A stretch of DNA of 64,000 nucleotides, from assembly GCF_047495875.1 (NCBI RefSeq), contig NC_092464.1, forward strand, positions 4,560,737 through 4,624,736, in the 5' to 3' direction. Within the stretch, counting starts at the first letter, position 1; every line of letters starts with the position of its first letter. Position numbers and translations under genes: made by a program. The stretch comes from Pithys albifrons albifrons. Its lineage: Eukaryota > Chordata > Aves > Passeriformes > Thamnophilidae. Under the pieces are notes generated by a model. That model was given only the letters and a program-made list of their open reading frames with translations, did not search any database and was not told where the DNA came from. This document shows, one piece after another, positions 1-13,200 of this stretch.

Positions 1-1130
1 AAGGGCACCTACGTCTACTGGAGTTTCTGTAACTGATTAAGATTCACTGGCTTGGAAAAACAGATCCCTGCTCATGAGTCCAGCTCCCAGGCAGGAGCAC
101 AGTAGTAGAAACAGATCCCCTTTACCATATAATTTGCAGAATAAGTGGAAAATGGTGTCTGATTCCCTGGGTAACTTGCTTTATTTTTAGAGGGCAGGTG
201 GGAAAGAAATAGCTCTTACCTGCACTGACCTCACTTACCATTTTGCTACTCCAAAGTCATTTTCTTCACCAGAAAATGGAAAAAATGCTACAGTGGTGCA
301 GAACCATTTTTGGAGGTTTTAAATGTTACATTGTTTATAGAAAAGAAAAATAAGCATGAACTAGACACGGAAGCTTATTTATTTTAAGTCCACTCTGTTC
401 TGAATTAATCTGATTGGGATACACTGATAGGCTGTCTTGATTGACTAAGGTTTTTAAAATATTATGGATAATGTAAATGATTGTGTTAATTAAAAATAAC
501 AAAAATTGTAATTTGCCAATAGCAGGAAAACGTAGCTGAGAAAAGGTTAAAACCAAACCTTCTTTCTAGTCACACATTCATATTTGATCACTACAATCAA
601 TTTCTTTGGTAATTGCTTTCAAATCTTCACAGAGGTGCTGACTGCAAATCCAGCTGGGACTGCTACAAGTCTCTGATCTGGCATCTAACACAGGGAAGAG
701 AATTTCAAATAATATTCTTGCAGCAAACTCAAGATTCTCTGCTTAAAACAGAACATGTCTTTAGGAAAGTTGTTCATCTTCACTCCCTGCCTGGAGATGG
801 AATTCCAGTAAAATCCTTACAGAAGTTTGCCCAGGGGTAAATTAATAGCTGTCACTTCTTTCAATTTTTTTAATCTATCTTTTAATTTTCAGGCCAAATA
901 CAATTAAAATACTAATCTGAAAAGCACGATAAAAGGATCAATCCCATTGCATTAGCAGCTATTTTAATTGTCTATAATTTCTTTTATTGCTAATACAGTA
1001 TGACCACCACTGCAGCAGGAGCAGAGCAACTCAACCAAGCCCACCATTTCTCTGCTGCTGTACCCACTCCAAGCTAATGTTAAATGCAATTGCTTTCTTT
1101 TTAATGAAAAGCAGGGGATGGAAAGCATAC
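1..1130 (-). other. MINDY4 intron 15, partial
   Basis: AT-rich intron sequence downstream (minus strand) of exon 15. I see no further MINDY4 exon, transposon or RNA gene here. The open frames present are short and have no recognisable similarity. Confidence 0.8.
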
Positions 1131-1292
1131 CTGACAGACATCATAGTGCTCAAAGAGAGACAGCAAACCAATGTCACTGCGGCTTGTGATGCCTTTCAGA
1201 ATCGTGATGTTGCCATTCCCAGAGTCCAGCTCTATCACGTTGTTGAACACATTGGACACAGCTTTGCCAGTCAACAGCAGGTTCACCAACTC
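1131..1292 (-). CDS. MINDY4: MINDY4 exon 15 (last exon in window)
   Basis: 162 nt, 54 codons, phase 0 at both ends. It starts [20 protein letters not shown] and ends [12 protein letters not shown]. The acceptor is CAAACAG and the donor GTATGC. It matches the mammalian protein at nearly every position. The next coding block, ending in the SHFS segment with the catalytic His, is not found in 1-1,130, so it lies outside the window. Confidence 0.96.
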
Positions 1293-4200
1293 CTGTTTGT
1301 GACATGTTCAAAAAAACCCAAAGTAAAACAAAAACCAAAATAGTTAAACATCAGCACAAGATTCATTCAGGATTCATAAGGGTTTATATCATTAATTGCT
1401 TTGCTTTTAGGGTTAGGATTAGGATTGCTTATAATACATTCTCCAGTTACTTTGGGCAAAACCTACTCCTAAAGTAAAATGAGGAAACATTAGTGGAGTT
1501 TTCAATGTTCATCTGCTCATAATCAATTTATTCTTACATCCAACTTTCAACCTTCTCATATTATGTTACTTTCTTTTAATTAAAATATTTTGGTGTCCCT
1601 TTTTCTCTACAATGGAACCACAGCATGAATGAGATTTATCCAAAGCCTGTACAGTACTATCTGATATTTCTGTATATGCTGAGTGATATATTTTGTACAT
1701 TGGGCAAGATTTTTAAAATTATTTTTATTTCTTGCTGATTATTTCTGGATGAACTCGACTCATTCAGTAAGACATTCACCTATATGGATCCATATCAGTG
1801 ATACACTCAATTTACCACAGGTGATTGTTGACTATTTCCTCTCCAAGTGAAGTAGGAGTTTGTAAGAGGATAAATCCATGTGAGAGTGTGGGAGATGTGC
1901 ACGTACATGAAGTTCAAGGAACACAGACATGGGGCATTTTTCTTGGTGTAACATCCCACAGGGGCCAGCTGGGATATAACCAGAGCTCACAGCAGACTGT
2001 GCTGCAGCAAGGACGCAGCTAACTTTTAATAAATAACATATGGCAAGAAACAGGAGGGGAAATAAAGTTTCCAGAAAAAATAGTCCAAATTACCATGCCC
2101 AAAGACATGAATAACTCTGGTGTTGCCAGTTTGGAATTGCTTTTAAAAATACTGCACACAATTATAGCTCTGTGTTTCTCCTGAAGGATTCCCCAAAGTT
2201 TATAGGTTCTTACTGCTTTTATTACTTCTTGCTTGCTTACTTACTACTTTTTAGCACTTCTAATCAACCTATGATGTTCCATCACCTTCCTGAAGAGTCA
2301 CTGTGTGATTTTATAGTGTGTAAACACACCATAAAAGCCTTGCAGCAGCAGCACAAGAGAAGAACATGACACCTGCCTTTTGCAACCAAAATGGTAGCAG
2401 AGAGAATCATAGAATCATAGAGTTATAAAGGTTGGCAAAGACCTCAAAGATCATCAAGTCCAACTGTCAACTCAGCACCACCATGTTCAACACTTAAACC
2501 ATGTCCCCAAATGCCACATTGAAAGTTTTTGGAACACCTGCAGGGATGGTGACTCCACCACTGCCCTGGGCAGCTGGGGAGCATATTCAGACCACACCAC
2601 TGCCCAGCTCCCAGCTTTGGGGGAATCTGTGCCACTGAATTTTGTGATTTCCTTGTCCAAGGCAAAGTGTTTCCAACTGGGTGGATGCCTCTGGAGGACC
2701 AGAGCCAGGAGGAGGTGCCTGCTACAGGACAGGAGCTGAAATTTAGGCAACTTAAAGTTGAGGTGCTAAGTGTCAGACAGCAACTCAGGCTGGTGATTTT
2801 CACACCCCACGTGGGTTTTAGACACACCAACAACAAGTCAGTGGCTCCAGTTTGAAGTCCTAGTTGGGTTCCATGAGCAGCAGCTCAGTTAGTGCAGCAG
2901 TGACCATTTAATGAGGAGCTGTGTGAGCACACAAGCGACCTAAGCCACCTTTCTGAAAGGGTAGGGAGGAAATAGGGCACTAAAATCAGGTAAAGAGCTC
3001 AAAAGAGGCAGGTGAGAGGAGGGTAAGGACATGCACACACGTACCAGAGACCATGCACACACCACACACATGGACCAGAGACCAGGCTGAAAAGCAGAAG
3101 CTCTGAAAACAAAGACAACAATTATGCCAAAACACATGGAAAAAGAATAAAGGATGAAAGTGCCTGACATTGTGAGCATAAAGGAAAAAACATAAGGAAA
3201 TTCATACAGATCTTACAGCAGCTTTCCAATACCTAAAGGGGATTCAAGAGAGCTGGAGAGGGACATTTCACAAGAGTGATGGGACAAGGAGGAATGGCTT
3301 AAGCTGAAGGACTGAGGTTTAGGTGATATTAGAAAGAAATTCTTCCCTGTGAGGGGAGTGAGGCCCTGGCACAGGTTGCCCAGAAAAGCCGTGACTGCCC
3401 CATCCCTGGAATTGTTCAAGGCCAGGTTGGATGGGGCTTGGAGCAACCTGGGCTGGTGGAAGGTGTCCCTGCCCATGGCAGGGGGTGGAACAAGATGATG
3501 TTTAAGTTCCTTCCAACCCAAACCACTCTGTGACTCTACGATTCTATAACTTAAAATAAGCAAAGCCACCTCCTCCCAGAGGTCAGTTCCCATCCCAAGC
3601 AGAGGCAGGTGACACCCCAGGGCCCCACCTGAGCCCACCTGAGTGCAGTAGCCGTGGCTGCCGATCAGGCGGTTTGTGAGCACATCGAAGTCATTGCGCA
3701 CCCTGCAAAGGAGGGGAAAGGCAACTGAATTACGAGCGGAGAATACAACGGAATTGAAACACAATCATTTATTTTCATCAGATTTAACATCTCAGGGAAA
3801 AACAAAACCAAGCTGCTTCCCAATCATAAATATTGCTCCACAGTTTTGAATCCTTTCAAGGTGAATTTTTGCATGGCAAGCAAAAAAAATAAAAAATTGA
3901 ATATATCAACTAAACATGTGGTGAGCAAAAGTTTGGTAGAGCTAGACTGGAAAGAAACAGCTGCAGAGGAGAAAAGAGGTCACTGTCACCAGCAATTAGA
4001 ACATCAGGAATTAGAATTATTGTACTACTTCCCTCACAGAACCAGAGTGGTTGAGGTCGGAGGTCTCCTTGTCCACCCCACCTCTGGCCACCCAGAGCCA
4101 GTTGCCCAGGACTGTATCGGGATGGTTTCTGAATATCTCAAAGGAGACAGACCCCACAATGTATCTGAGCAACAAACTCCAGCACTCAGAGAACATTTAA

Positions 4201-7200
4201 TGCATGCATTTGTTATTCCTGTCATAAATACTTGTAATATATCCATAGAACCTGTACAATACATTGTCCATGAAAAGAGGAGGGGAAGGGAGGGGAGGGG
4301 AGGGGAGGGGAGTGGGATGAGGATGGGGATGGGATGGGAATGGGGATGAGGATGGGGATGGGGATGGGGATGGGGATGGGGATGGGGGTGGGGATGGGGA
4401 TGGGGATGGGGAAGGGGATGGGGATGGGATGGAGATGGGGATGGGGATGGCAGGGCTTGGCAGGGGAGGGCAAGGGAAGGCAAGGCAAGGTAAGGCTCTA
4501 GGTGTACACGTTTATAATGGTGCTGTGTGGCCCCTTCTATTTTGTGAAATCAAACAGAAATTCCATGAAATTGCATTATTGATAATTATGGAATAATGTC
4601 TCCCCAAACTAAGTTCCCTCTCTCATAACTCTGGGAATTATTGAATTAGTGATTAGTTGATGGCCTAAAAAATAAAGGTTGTAACTGTGATCATTTTTAT
4701 CCTGCAGATATAACATAATTGCAAACATTATTTTATACATGAATAAATGTTTAATCTAGGTTGGAGAAAAAACAATGTACCATATGCTGGTAGAGATACA
4801 ACAATAAACTGCCCAGATTAATTCTGTTGATCATAAAAGACTATTTCCCTGCAGTACAAAATATGTTGATCTCAATTGTTTTGGCTCTATCTTTATGCTG
4901 GTATTGCTTCAGAGGCAGAGAGAAGGCCTGAATGACCATCAATTCAAATTTAGTTATTCTATGTGCATCTGGGCTTCTCACTCTCATTTAATTTGGAAAA
5001 TCTAGGCATACAAAAATTCATTTTTCTTGACAATTGGCTCAATTTTTTTTTCTTTTTAGAAAGAAAACACTTTGTTAGTGACAAAGTAAGAGCTGACTTG
5101 GTGGGTTGGGTTAAAGCCACCTAGACATTTCCCTTCAACACTGCTAGACATGCTCCACTAAAAAATCTGTTTCTTAAGTAAAAACCTGGGACATTCCAGG
5201 TCTTCATCCCAAACTTTAGATAATTACTTTCTCAAAGGATTTCTTTGAAGGCCAAAATCAGAGTGTAACACACAATTTCTACGATTTACAGCCCCAATGA
5301 TACTTAAAATCATTCAGAACAAGTCCAATCCATTGATTCACAATTCCCTTTTTAAAATATATTATTTCACCCCTTCATTAAAAAATTATTTCACCTCTTT
5401 CAAAAAATGTATTTCACCCCTTATTTCAGCCCTTTTTGAAAGATGATTTTAAAGATAATTTACAAGTCAGTGACAGTCATAGCAAAGTGCCACTGAGATC
5501 TGTTACCGGCGTGAAATCAAAGACAAGACCACGGAAATTGTGCCCGTGGTAGGAAAAATTCTCTCCTGCACCACTGCAGGGCATGGGTGGGATGATAATA
5601 ATCTTTGGATTTTGGCCATTTTTTAGTTTTAGAAACAGTTCCATCTCGCAAACGCCGTGACATGAGCAGATCATGCAATATGCGTCAGTCGGGGACGGTG
5701 GGACGTACGACACAGACAATGGCAGGAAGCTCTAATTTCATCTGTAGGTACAAACAAATGGGGGTTTAGAGGTGGATCTGGAGATTTTCAAGAAGAAGAA
5801 CATCTGCCTTTCGAATCAGCTCTGCTGATGAGGAAACAAAGGTCAGGCGTTAAAGCTGCGAGATTTACACCTACTCTGAGGGTCTGGGGTGGTTCCTCCG
5901 ACCTGCCAAAGGCTCTCCAGCTTCTGTGCAGGTGGATTTATTCTGTTTTAGGTGCAAGCACACTTCATGCATTGCTAAAATATCAGATAATTGCAACTGT
6001 GTGCTTTGCTTCCTGCTGGGCTGCAGTTGGTGACAAGCAAACATGAACTGTTTTCTCGTTCTGGTGTCCTGGCTATCAGATGTCAAAACAGATGTAAGGA
6101 ATAACCATCAATATTAATACTACTTTGTCCCACCATGGAGTTTTCCATTTATAATTTTAAATCACTTTAAAACAGTAAAAAACCCCTCAGATTAATTTTA
6201 AGCCAAGAGTCTTTTAAGTATCCCAGACAACGAATTAAGGCTTGACTCTGAATCCCTTCTTAATTTACAACCCAACACTCCGTGTGCTGCAGTGACAGAA
6301 TCACAGGTCAGTAAAGAGACACTACAAATTAACAGTGTTAATAGCAAGTATTTCTTTCTTTTTCTGTATCATCAGTGCTTTCCAGTGTTGTGATAATACA
6401 TAGTTGTAACTGAAGAGTGAGATAAATGTATGTCGGCTCCTGGTGCAGAATGGTGGTAATTACCTGTAAAGTCTGTGAAAAAAACCTGTTAAATCAGAGG
6501 CAAGGTTCTGATTTTTAAAATCTCCTGGCCAAACATGTGTTCAAATATGCTTAAACACAATCTTTAGCAGAAACAATTCCCTGAGCTGATTTGAATAAAA
6601 AGCTGCTGAATTTCAGATCCCTGGGTAAGATCCCTTAGGTTGACTTTCATTTGCAGCTGTCCTGGGTGTGCTTCATGTCAGTGTGACACCAAAGAGGGAG
6701 GGAGTTTGGGTTCTCTGCCTTCTGCTGAGCCCAAAGCAGCCTGTTGAGATGAGACAGGCAGCAGCAAATGCCCTCCCATTACTCACTCCCTATGGGAGTA
6801 CAGGCAGAGTTTCAGCTTTCACTGGGTTTCAGCTGTTGCTCTGGGACCCTTGGATTGCTGAATTCTCCTTTCAGCACTGCTGGAATGGCTTAGTGCAGCT
6901 TTTCTGCTATGTTGGCAAAATATGGGTGTATTTTAATACACTCACAGAACATAAATAACAAAGCATAACACAACTCCACATGATTTATTCATTTTGTACT
7001 GTGCTCTTAAAAAAAATTTAAATCCCCTTTTTTATTTCCCAAAAAAGGGTGGGTTTGAGCCTTTTTCCTGAGGCTTAACTGTCCTTTCATTCCTCATGCA
7101 AGCAAACATTTTTTTCTCACATTATTATCACACAAAACGAATGTCACTATGTGGCAAACCCAAAAGATGTGTAAGGTGCCTTCAGAGAAAAAAAAAACCC

Positions 7201-10200
7201 TTTACAGTGACTGGAGAAAACTCATAATGATTGAAATCACCAAAAATACATCTGGTGTGAATTATCCTTTTTTTTCATGTTTTCTAATGCTGCTGAGTTT
7301 AGGGCAGCAATGCCTGAAACAGCCTTTCCAAAAAATATCATCATGAATCTATTTTGTGTTCATCCTCCTATTGGTGATTCCATCTTCATCCTTGCTGAAA
7401 CTTCGTTTCAAGTTATAAATAATGTGTTTATTAAGCATGTAAAGCTCTGAAAGTGGACAGATGTTCTGAGACAAACCTCTGAATTATCACAGCTATTTTG
7501 GTGACTTCAAGACAGATATTAGAAATGTGACTCATGTTTTCAATTCATTCTGGGATACAGAAATAATTTTTATACCCCTAAGAGGTAAGACAGAAGAATC
7601 TGTAATGTCATTATAAACCTTAGCAATGATGGTCCACTGATAAACAAATCAAAGGGATCTGATGAAGTTTTAAAAGTGCATAAATATAAATCCAAAATAT
7701 AAGTATTTTGAGCACTGGATGCACTTTTAGCCAAAAAATAAGTTAATGAATAAGACATTTTTAAATGTTTCCTACATGTTTATTCTCAGTTTACTTCCAA
7801 GAAAATTCTTGACAAGTCTTAACTGAAAAATGTCTGAGTATTAAATATTAAATACCAAAGTCACATACAAACTGTAACACTGGAAGAATTCCAGACTACC
7901 CGAATATGAGTTAGTTCATGTCAGTTATTTACCACAGATACTGTTTGGATTGATAGCAGAACAAAATAAAATAATATAAAGGAAAACATAGTGCATTCCA
8001 GTAAGTGCTGGTGGGTTTATGGTCCTTAACTGTGTGGCAAAGCTGCTACAGAAAATGGGTGACCTCACTTTGTTCATGGCAACAGACAGTTCCATTAACA
8101 AACACACAATTACAGGTCTACTCCCAAAATAGCTTTGGGGTTGGCAGGGAGCAAAGACTTGTCTTCAAGCACAAGGATTTCAAATAATTACAATGGGGAT
8201 GTGGAAAATGACAGGATGGGGGACTGCCTTATTGTGTAGATGTTCCAGAATATTTATCTTTTTTTTTTTTATACTGGCACATGGCAAAGGTTTCAAATGA
8301 ATGTTTCAAAAAGAAGGGAAGAGACCCTCTAAAAAAAAAAGTTGTTTGGGATTCAAACCAGTGAAAGCAAGGAAGTGACTTTATTCTTTATTCATCACAT
8401 ACCTGCTGATTTCCCAAAGTTCTTAAAATGTACATGCACTGAGGTACTCATGCATATTTAATTTCATTCAGGGTGCTGACATACAGGGAGTCTTCATATT
8501 TCACAGGGATAGATCTGATGGGAAAAGTGATTAATCCATTGGCACATTCCTCCCACTATTATTTTTCCAAATAAATTATCTTTCTTACTGAATGCAACAC
8601 CTTCCTGAGCACAAGAGATCAAACAAAGCTACTAAACCTGTCCCTGTAACCACACTGACACTGGGCTCAGCAAACAGCTGAAGAGTTCACAGGATGACAC
8701 CACAGTGGCTGAAATTTGGACAAAATCTATTTGTTACTGCTCTGTTTTGTAGTAGAATCACACTCATTCTTTCATACCTTTGGAGTCTTTTAATAAATAT
8801 ACTTTGTTCCCCTAAAATCAAAAGACTTAATTCCTGAAATGCTTTGGTCTGCTGAAGGAAAGGGAAAAAAAACAAGATTGGAAAGACGACAAAGTGAATC
8901 AGCCACTTAGGGATGGGCTTTGTATCACTAATTTTTTGTATCTAAGGATGGGCACATAGATAGGGAGTCACTCTGGGCTTCTTTACAGTTCTAACATGGA
9001 GAGAAACTGGTACATCCTGAGGGCAATTCAGGTGGCCTTGCTTGGGGCATTTGCAGAGCAGAGGAAGAAACCACAGGAAAAAGCCTTTTCTCCATCTGAT
9101 GAACACACAGTAAAGGGAGCCTGCCATGACCTGGACATGGCCATGACATTCCTAAATACCAAAGACTGGATGGATAAATCACACAAACATTGGATAAATC
9201 ACACAAATATTCTGGCACTGCAGACAGTCTGAGTATTTTTTTTTTAATTAAAAGCTGAGAAGTGAGAAATAAAGCTGATACAGAAATAATAACACCCTGT
9301 AGCCAGTCTTAGGAAAAAGACTCCTTGACTGGACAAACCAAGGAAAAGCAAAGCATGAAGACTGGATTTCAAATAGTCTTTGTTATACATTTTAGCTCAA
9401 CAGAATTTGAGCATTAGATATGGACCATCAGAGGAGGTTCTGATGGTCAGAAGAAACCATGGCTAAGACATGGAGCAGCTTTTTCATGGCAAGAGACTAG
9501 AGAGACAAGGATCATTTCACTACAACAGGACACAACTGATGGACTGCAACAGATGTCCAAAAACATCTGGATGGAAAGGAGATGCTTAAGGAATATTTTC
9601 TCACTATTTTTCATAACCTGAACTACACAAGACTCTTTAAAATTACTGGGCAACCTGTTCAAGCAAACAAAAGGCAAAACTCTTTCACAAAGCACATAAC
9701 TGCAGTGGGGAACTCAGTGCCACAGGATGTTGTGAAGGCCAAAAGAATTAAAGGGTTTAGAAAAACTCATGGAGAGCAGGTTCACCAGGGGTTCACCAGA
9801 GATCCAGATACAACTGCCAGCTTAGGGAATCCCAGAATTACTGCTGGAAACATGGAGAATATACCAGCAGAATAACTGCTCTACATTCACTCCATCTCTC
9901 AGTTTCCCTCAGCAGCCACAGCTTTCCTGCATCAAACACAAGCTAACAGGCTTGAAGAACTTTCCTCTCATCCCATACAGACAGTCCTATGGAACCAAGG
10001 GGCAATTAAAGCCACATGGCCCAGATTTTTCCCAGAACAACACTGTGTTTGTATCAGCCATGGTGTGGATGCAGCCATGACCCATCCTGGGATAAACCAG
10101 AGCTGCAGAGGAGGGAGGAAGGAAGATGATGTTCTCTGCATCTGGCAGGTAAATAAAATCCAGCCATGCCAGGTACTCTGTTTCACAGAAAATCACATTT

Positions 10201-13200
10201 CTTAGTTGCTTTTCATACTATTCTCAGTGGTCCCTTGGGAACCTAAAATCTTGTCACACTTGGACTAAGTTTATTGATTCACAGGCTCACTGATAAACTT
10301 TCACTCTGTACTAACACTGATCTTTAAATTCAACAACTCCTCTCATTCCTTGTTTACTTAAAATTGCTACTTTCCCATTTTTTTAGAAAGCAGTTGTGTC
10401 CCATCTCAAAATTTGGTTTTTAGGCTAGAAAATATAACTTCCATTCTTCTTTTATCACTCTCCTTTGATAAGACAGATTCCTCATTTCCCTGGTCTATGT
10501 TTTTCCTGCGCTTCTCCCAGTTTTTACAGGTGAACTTGGCATGGGTTTTCACTGAGGACACATCTATTAATAATTCTTCACCTCCTAAAACTATTTCTGG
10601 TGATACACCCTAAGAGTAGATCCAAGGCTATTTTTTAATACTGGCTCCAAGGCACTGCAGGCTCTGCTGCTCTTCTCAACTCCCCCTCCTGCCATTTACA
10701 AATTATAAACCCCCTCAGACAGTAGTGAACAGTCTCTGTTTACAAGACCTTGTAGTTTCTGTAGTGAAAATAAATTCTTTTTTATTGCCCTCATCTTGAA
10801 GCAGAGCCAACTCTCTTTCACAGCACCATTTGTTCTCTGTATTGACAGCACTTTTCAGCTTTTCAGTCATCAGTACATTTCATTAGCACACCACTCCCTT
10901 TTTCCAACATTATTGGAGGCAATAAAAACTGTTTAATCCCAGACTGATCATTGAAAACTCCATCAGTAACCTTCCCCATGCTGCTGATTCTGTTGTGAGG
11001 CCCTTTCCTTTATAGTTCTTAAAAGATTTCTTGTTTGCACATTAGCAATTGATTTCTCATTTGGCATAATATCAAATACAAACCCCAGCTCTTCTTAGGT
11101 CTCCATCAATTAATTTTATTCTAATTTTCTTTTTCAGTTTAACTAACAATTCTTGATTTGGTGCTATAATTGCAAGCCAATTTACTGCATTTTTAGATGC
11201 AAAGACACTGTGGATTGAAATGAGGCAAGTCCTGGTAAGGTATGACAAAGCAGGTAAGCTTTTAGAAGTCCATCCATAGAGTCTGAAAAAGCAAGAAACC
11301 TCTGGAAGTCTTGCATAAGTTTAGGAATGAGATATAGGCATAAAGATACCTGTTTTATTTTCTCTTTATGTTGTGCAGCCATCACTTTTTCAGGTTCAGT
11401 TGTACTTCCCACAAGTTTAATTCAGTTACTATGCAACTCTGCACCACGTTGTTCTCCTTCCTGAAAGGCTGAATATTCATTTAGATTTGGAGCATTCTCT
11501 ACATTGCTCCTCATATCAGCCACATCCACTCCACACAGAAACTTCACATCTTTTCCTGATAGCTTTGTATTGATATGATAATGAAATTGCTGTTGTTTCA
11601 TTTCTGGGACTCAGGGTCTGGTCTGACCTCATCTGAACCACTTCACTTCTGTATTTCCAACACCAAGTCTCAGGCCACTGGTGACAGAGGCAGCTGCTGC
11701 TCACCACACTGTCTTCACTCCTTTCCCCTCTTTTCTTACAAATCAGAAAATTCTCCAGAAAATGAGCTGATAGCCTTCCTTCTTTTCAGGCATGTTCCTC
11801 ACCTTTAGGAGTTATCCTGGAACTGGATTTTCTCCCATTCTGCCACAAGTAACCTTTCTGTTCCACACCCACACCAAATTCGCTGTCACCCAGCACACAG
11901 TCCACTTCTCTGCTCTGTGGACCCATGTTGGTGAAAGCCTTCCCCATCCTCCCATCACCTTTAGCCTTATGCTTCTGTCCTTAGGTCCCCTCTCTCTCAA
12001 GTGTTAGAAGGTGACATTTCATACATCAATATATTCCTCTGCATATCCACTTTTGAAAGAACATAAATCTCAGAGCATCAAATCTTGGTCTCACAACCTC
12101 CTACAGATATTGCTAAAGCTGTGTCATTTATTATCTCTGTATTCTTGCCTTTCTTTGAAGGAAAGACATTATTTCAAGCAAACTCCCTTCTTTATTACCC
12201 CTTAGCAGCTGAAGCTGCAAGCTGTGCTTCATTAATGTTCTGCATTTATGAACTTACTAATGTTGCAAGCAACCCTTGCCCAGTGAGCACTTTGGCAAGC
12301 AACCCTTGCCCAGTGAGCACTTTGGCTACAAGGTCCTCTAATTCCCAGAAAAGAACCTCAAAGACAAGGAAGATCCTGAAAATTCTGAATGACATGGAGC
12401 AGGAGGCACAGAAGTTCACTTACCCCAACAAACAAGGGCTTAATTCTTCCTACCAAGGACTGGATCCCACACAATCTCTCCCATTTTCTCTCCTCCCACT
12501 GTTCCTGGTAAATTTAACCTCGTGTTTCCTTCATGTTGTAAAATCACAAATTGGTCTTGGAGTGGTCTGAGATTCTCAAATATGGGTTTGCTCTGTGAGG
12601 TCAAGCTGCTTGTTTTTTAGCACTGTAACATAATCAACAGCTGTTTCCTCTTAAAAACAGCAGCTTCCCACCTTCTTCAAACACCAAAAGCCTGAGCTGT
12701 AAAATACATGATGACATCTATTTGTATTGCAGTACCATAAACACAGAGTGAAAACTGTTCACACACGTCATTTCCCCTCGCTGTTGGTCTCCCAAACTCT
12801 CTCAGTTAGGGGGGAAACCACCTCTGGGTGAGCTTTCCCAGAAAACTGGCTCACACATGGAATGCACTCCCATCAAGAGCTGAGAATGCCCCATGTGACT
12901 GGATCCTCCATGTGAAGCTGTAATTGCTTTTACCATTGGCCAAGCCAAGTGGATGTTTCACAGAAAGCCTTTCTTCACCAGCCAAAGAGGAGAGTGGGTG
13001 CATTTCAGGGGAACTCCAAATTAAGGATTGGCTCTGGGACAGGAAAAGGTGTCAGTTAAGGAACATGGATTGAGGGTGGAGGAACCTTTGTTCCACTCAC
13101 AGTTCATAAGCCAGCAGGACAGAATCACAGACTATTCTGAGTTGGAAGGGACCCACAGGGATCATCAAGTCCAACTCTTAAGTCAGTGGCCCACACAGGG

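Larger units (their letters stand above)
1293..3638 (-). other. MINDY4 intron 14
   Basis: 2.3-kb intron with two CR1 fragments (2,404-2,590 on minus, 3,240-3,548 on plus) and a three-unit telomere-like repeat at 1,407-1,424. 1,430-2,400 and 2,600-3,240 hold nothing else I can name. Confidence 0.85.

Noticed and set aside
4034..4488. Pro/His-rich open frames on the minus strand
   Set aside because: They are translations of the CCCCAT repeat and carry no gene signal.
11182..11412. 76-codon minus-strand open frame in intron 13
   Set aside because: No similarity that I recognise, no good splice sites at both ends, and MINDY4 phases are already satisfied without it.
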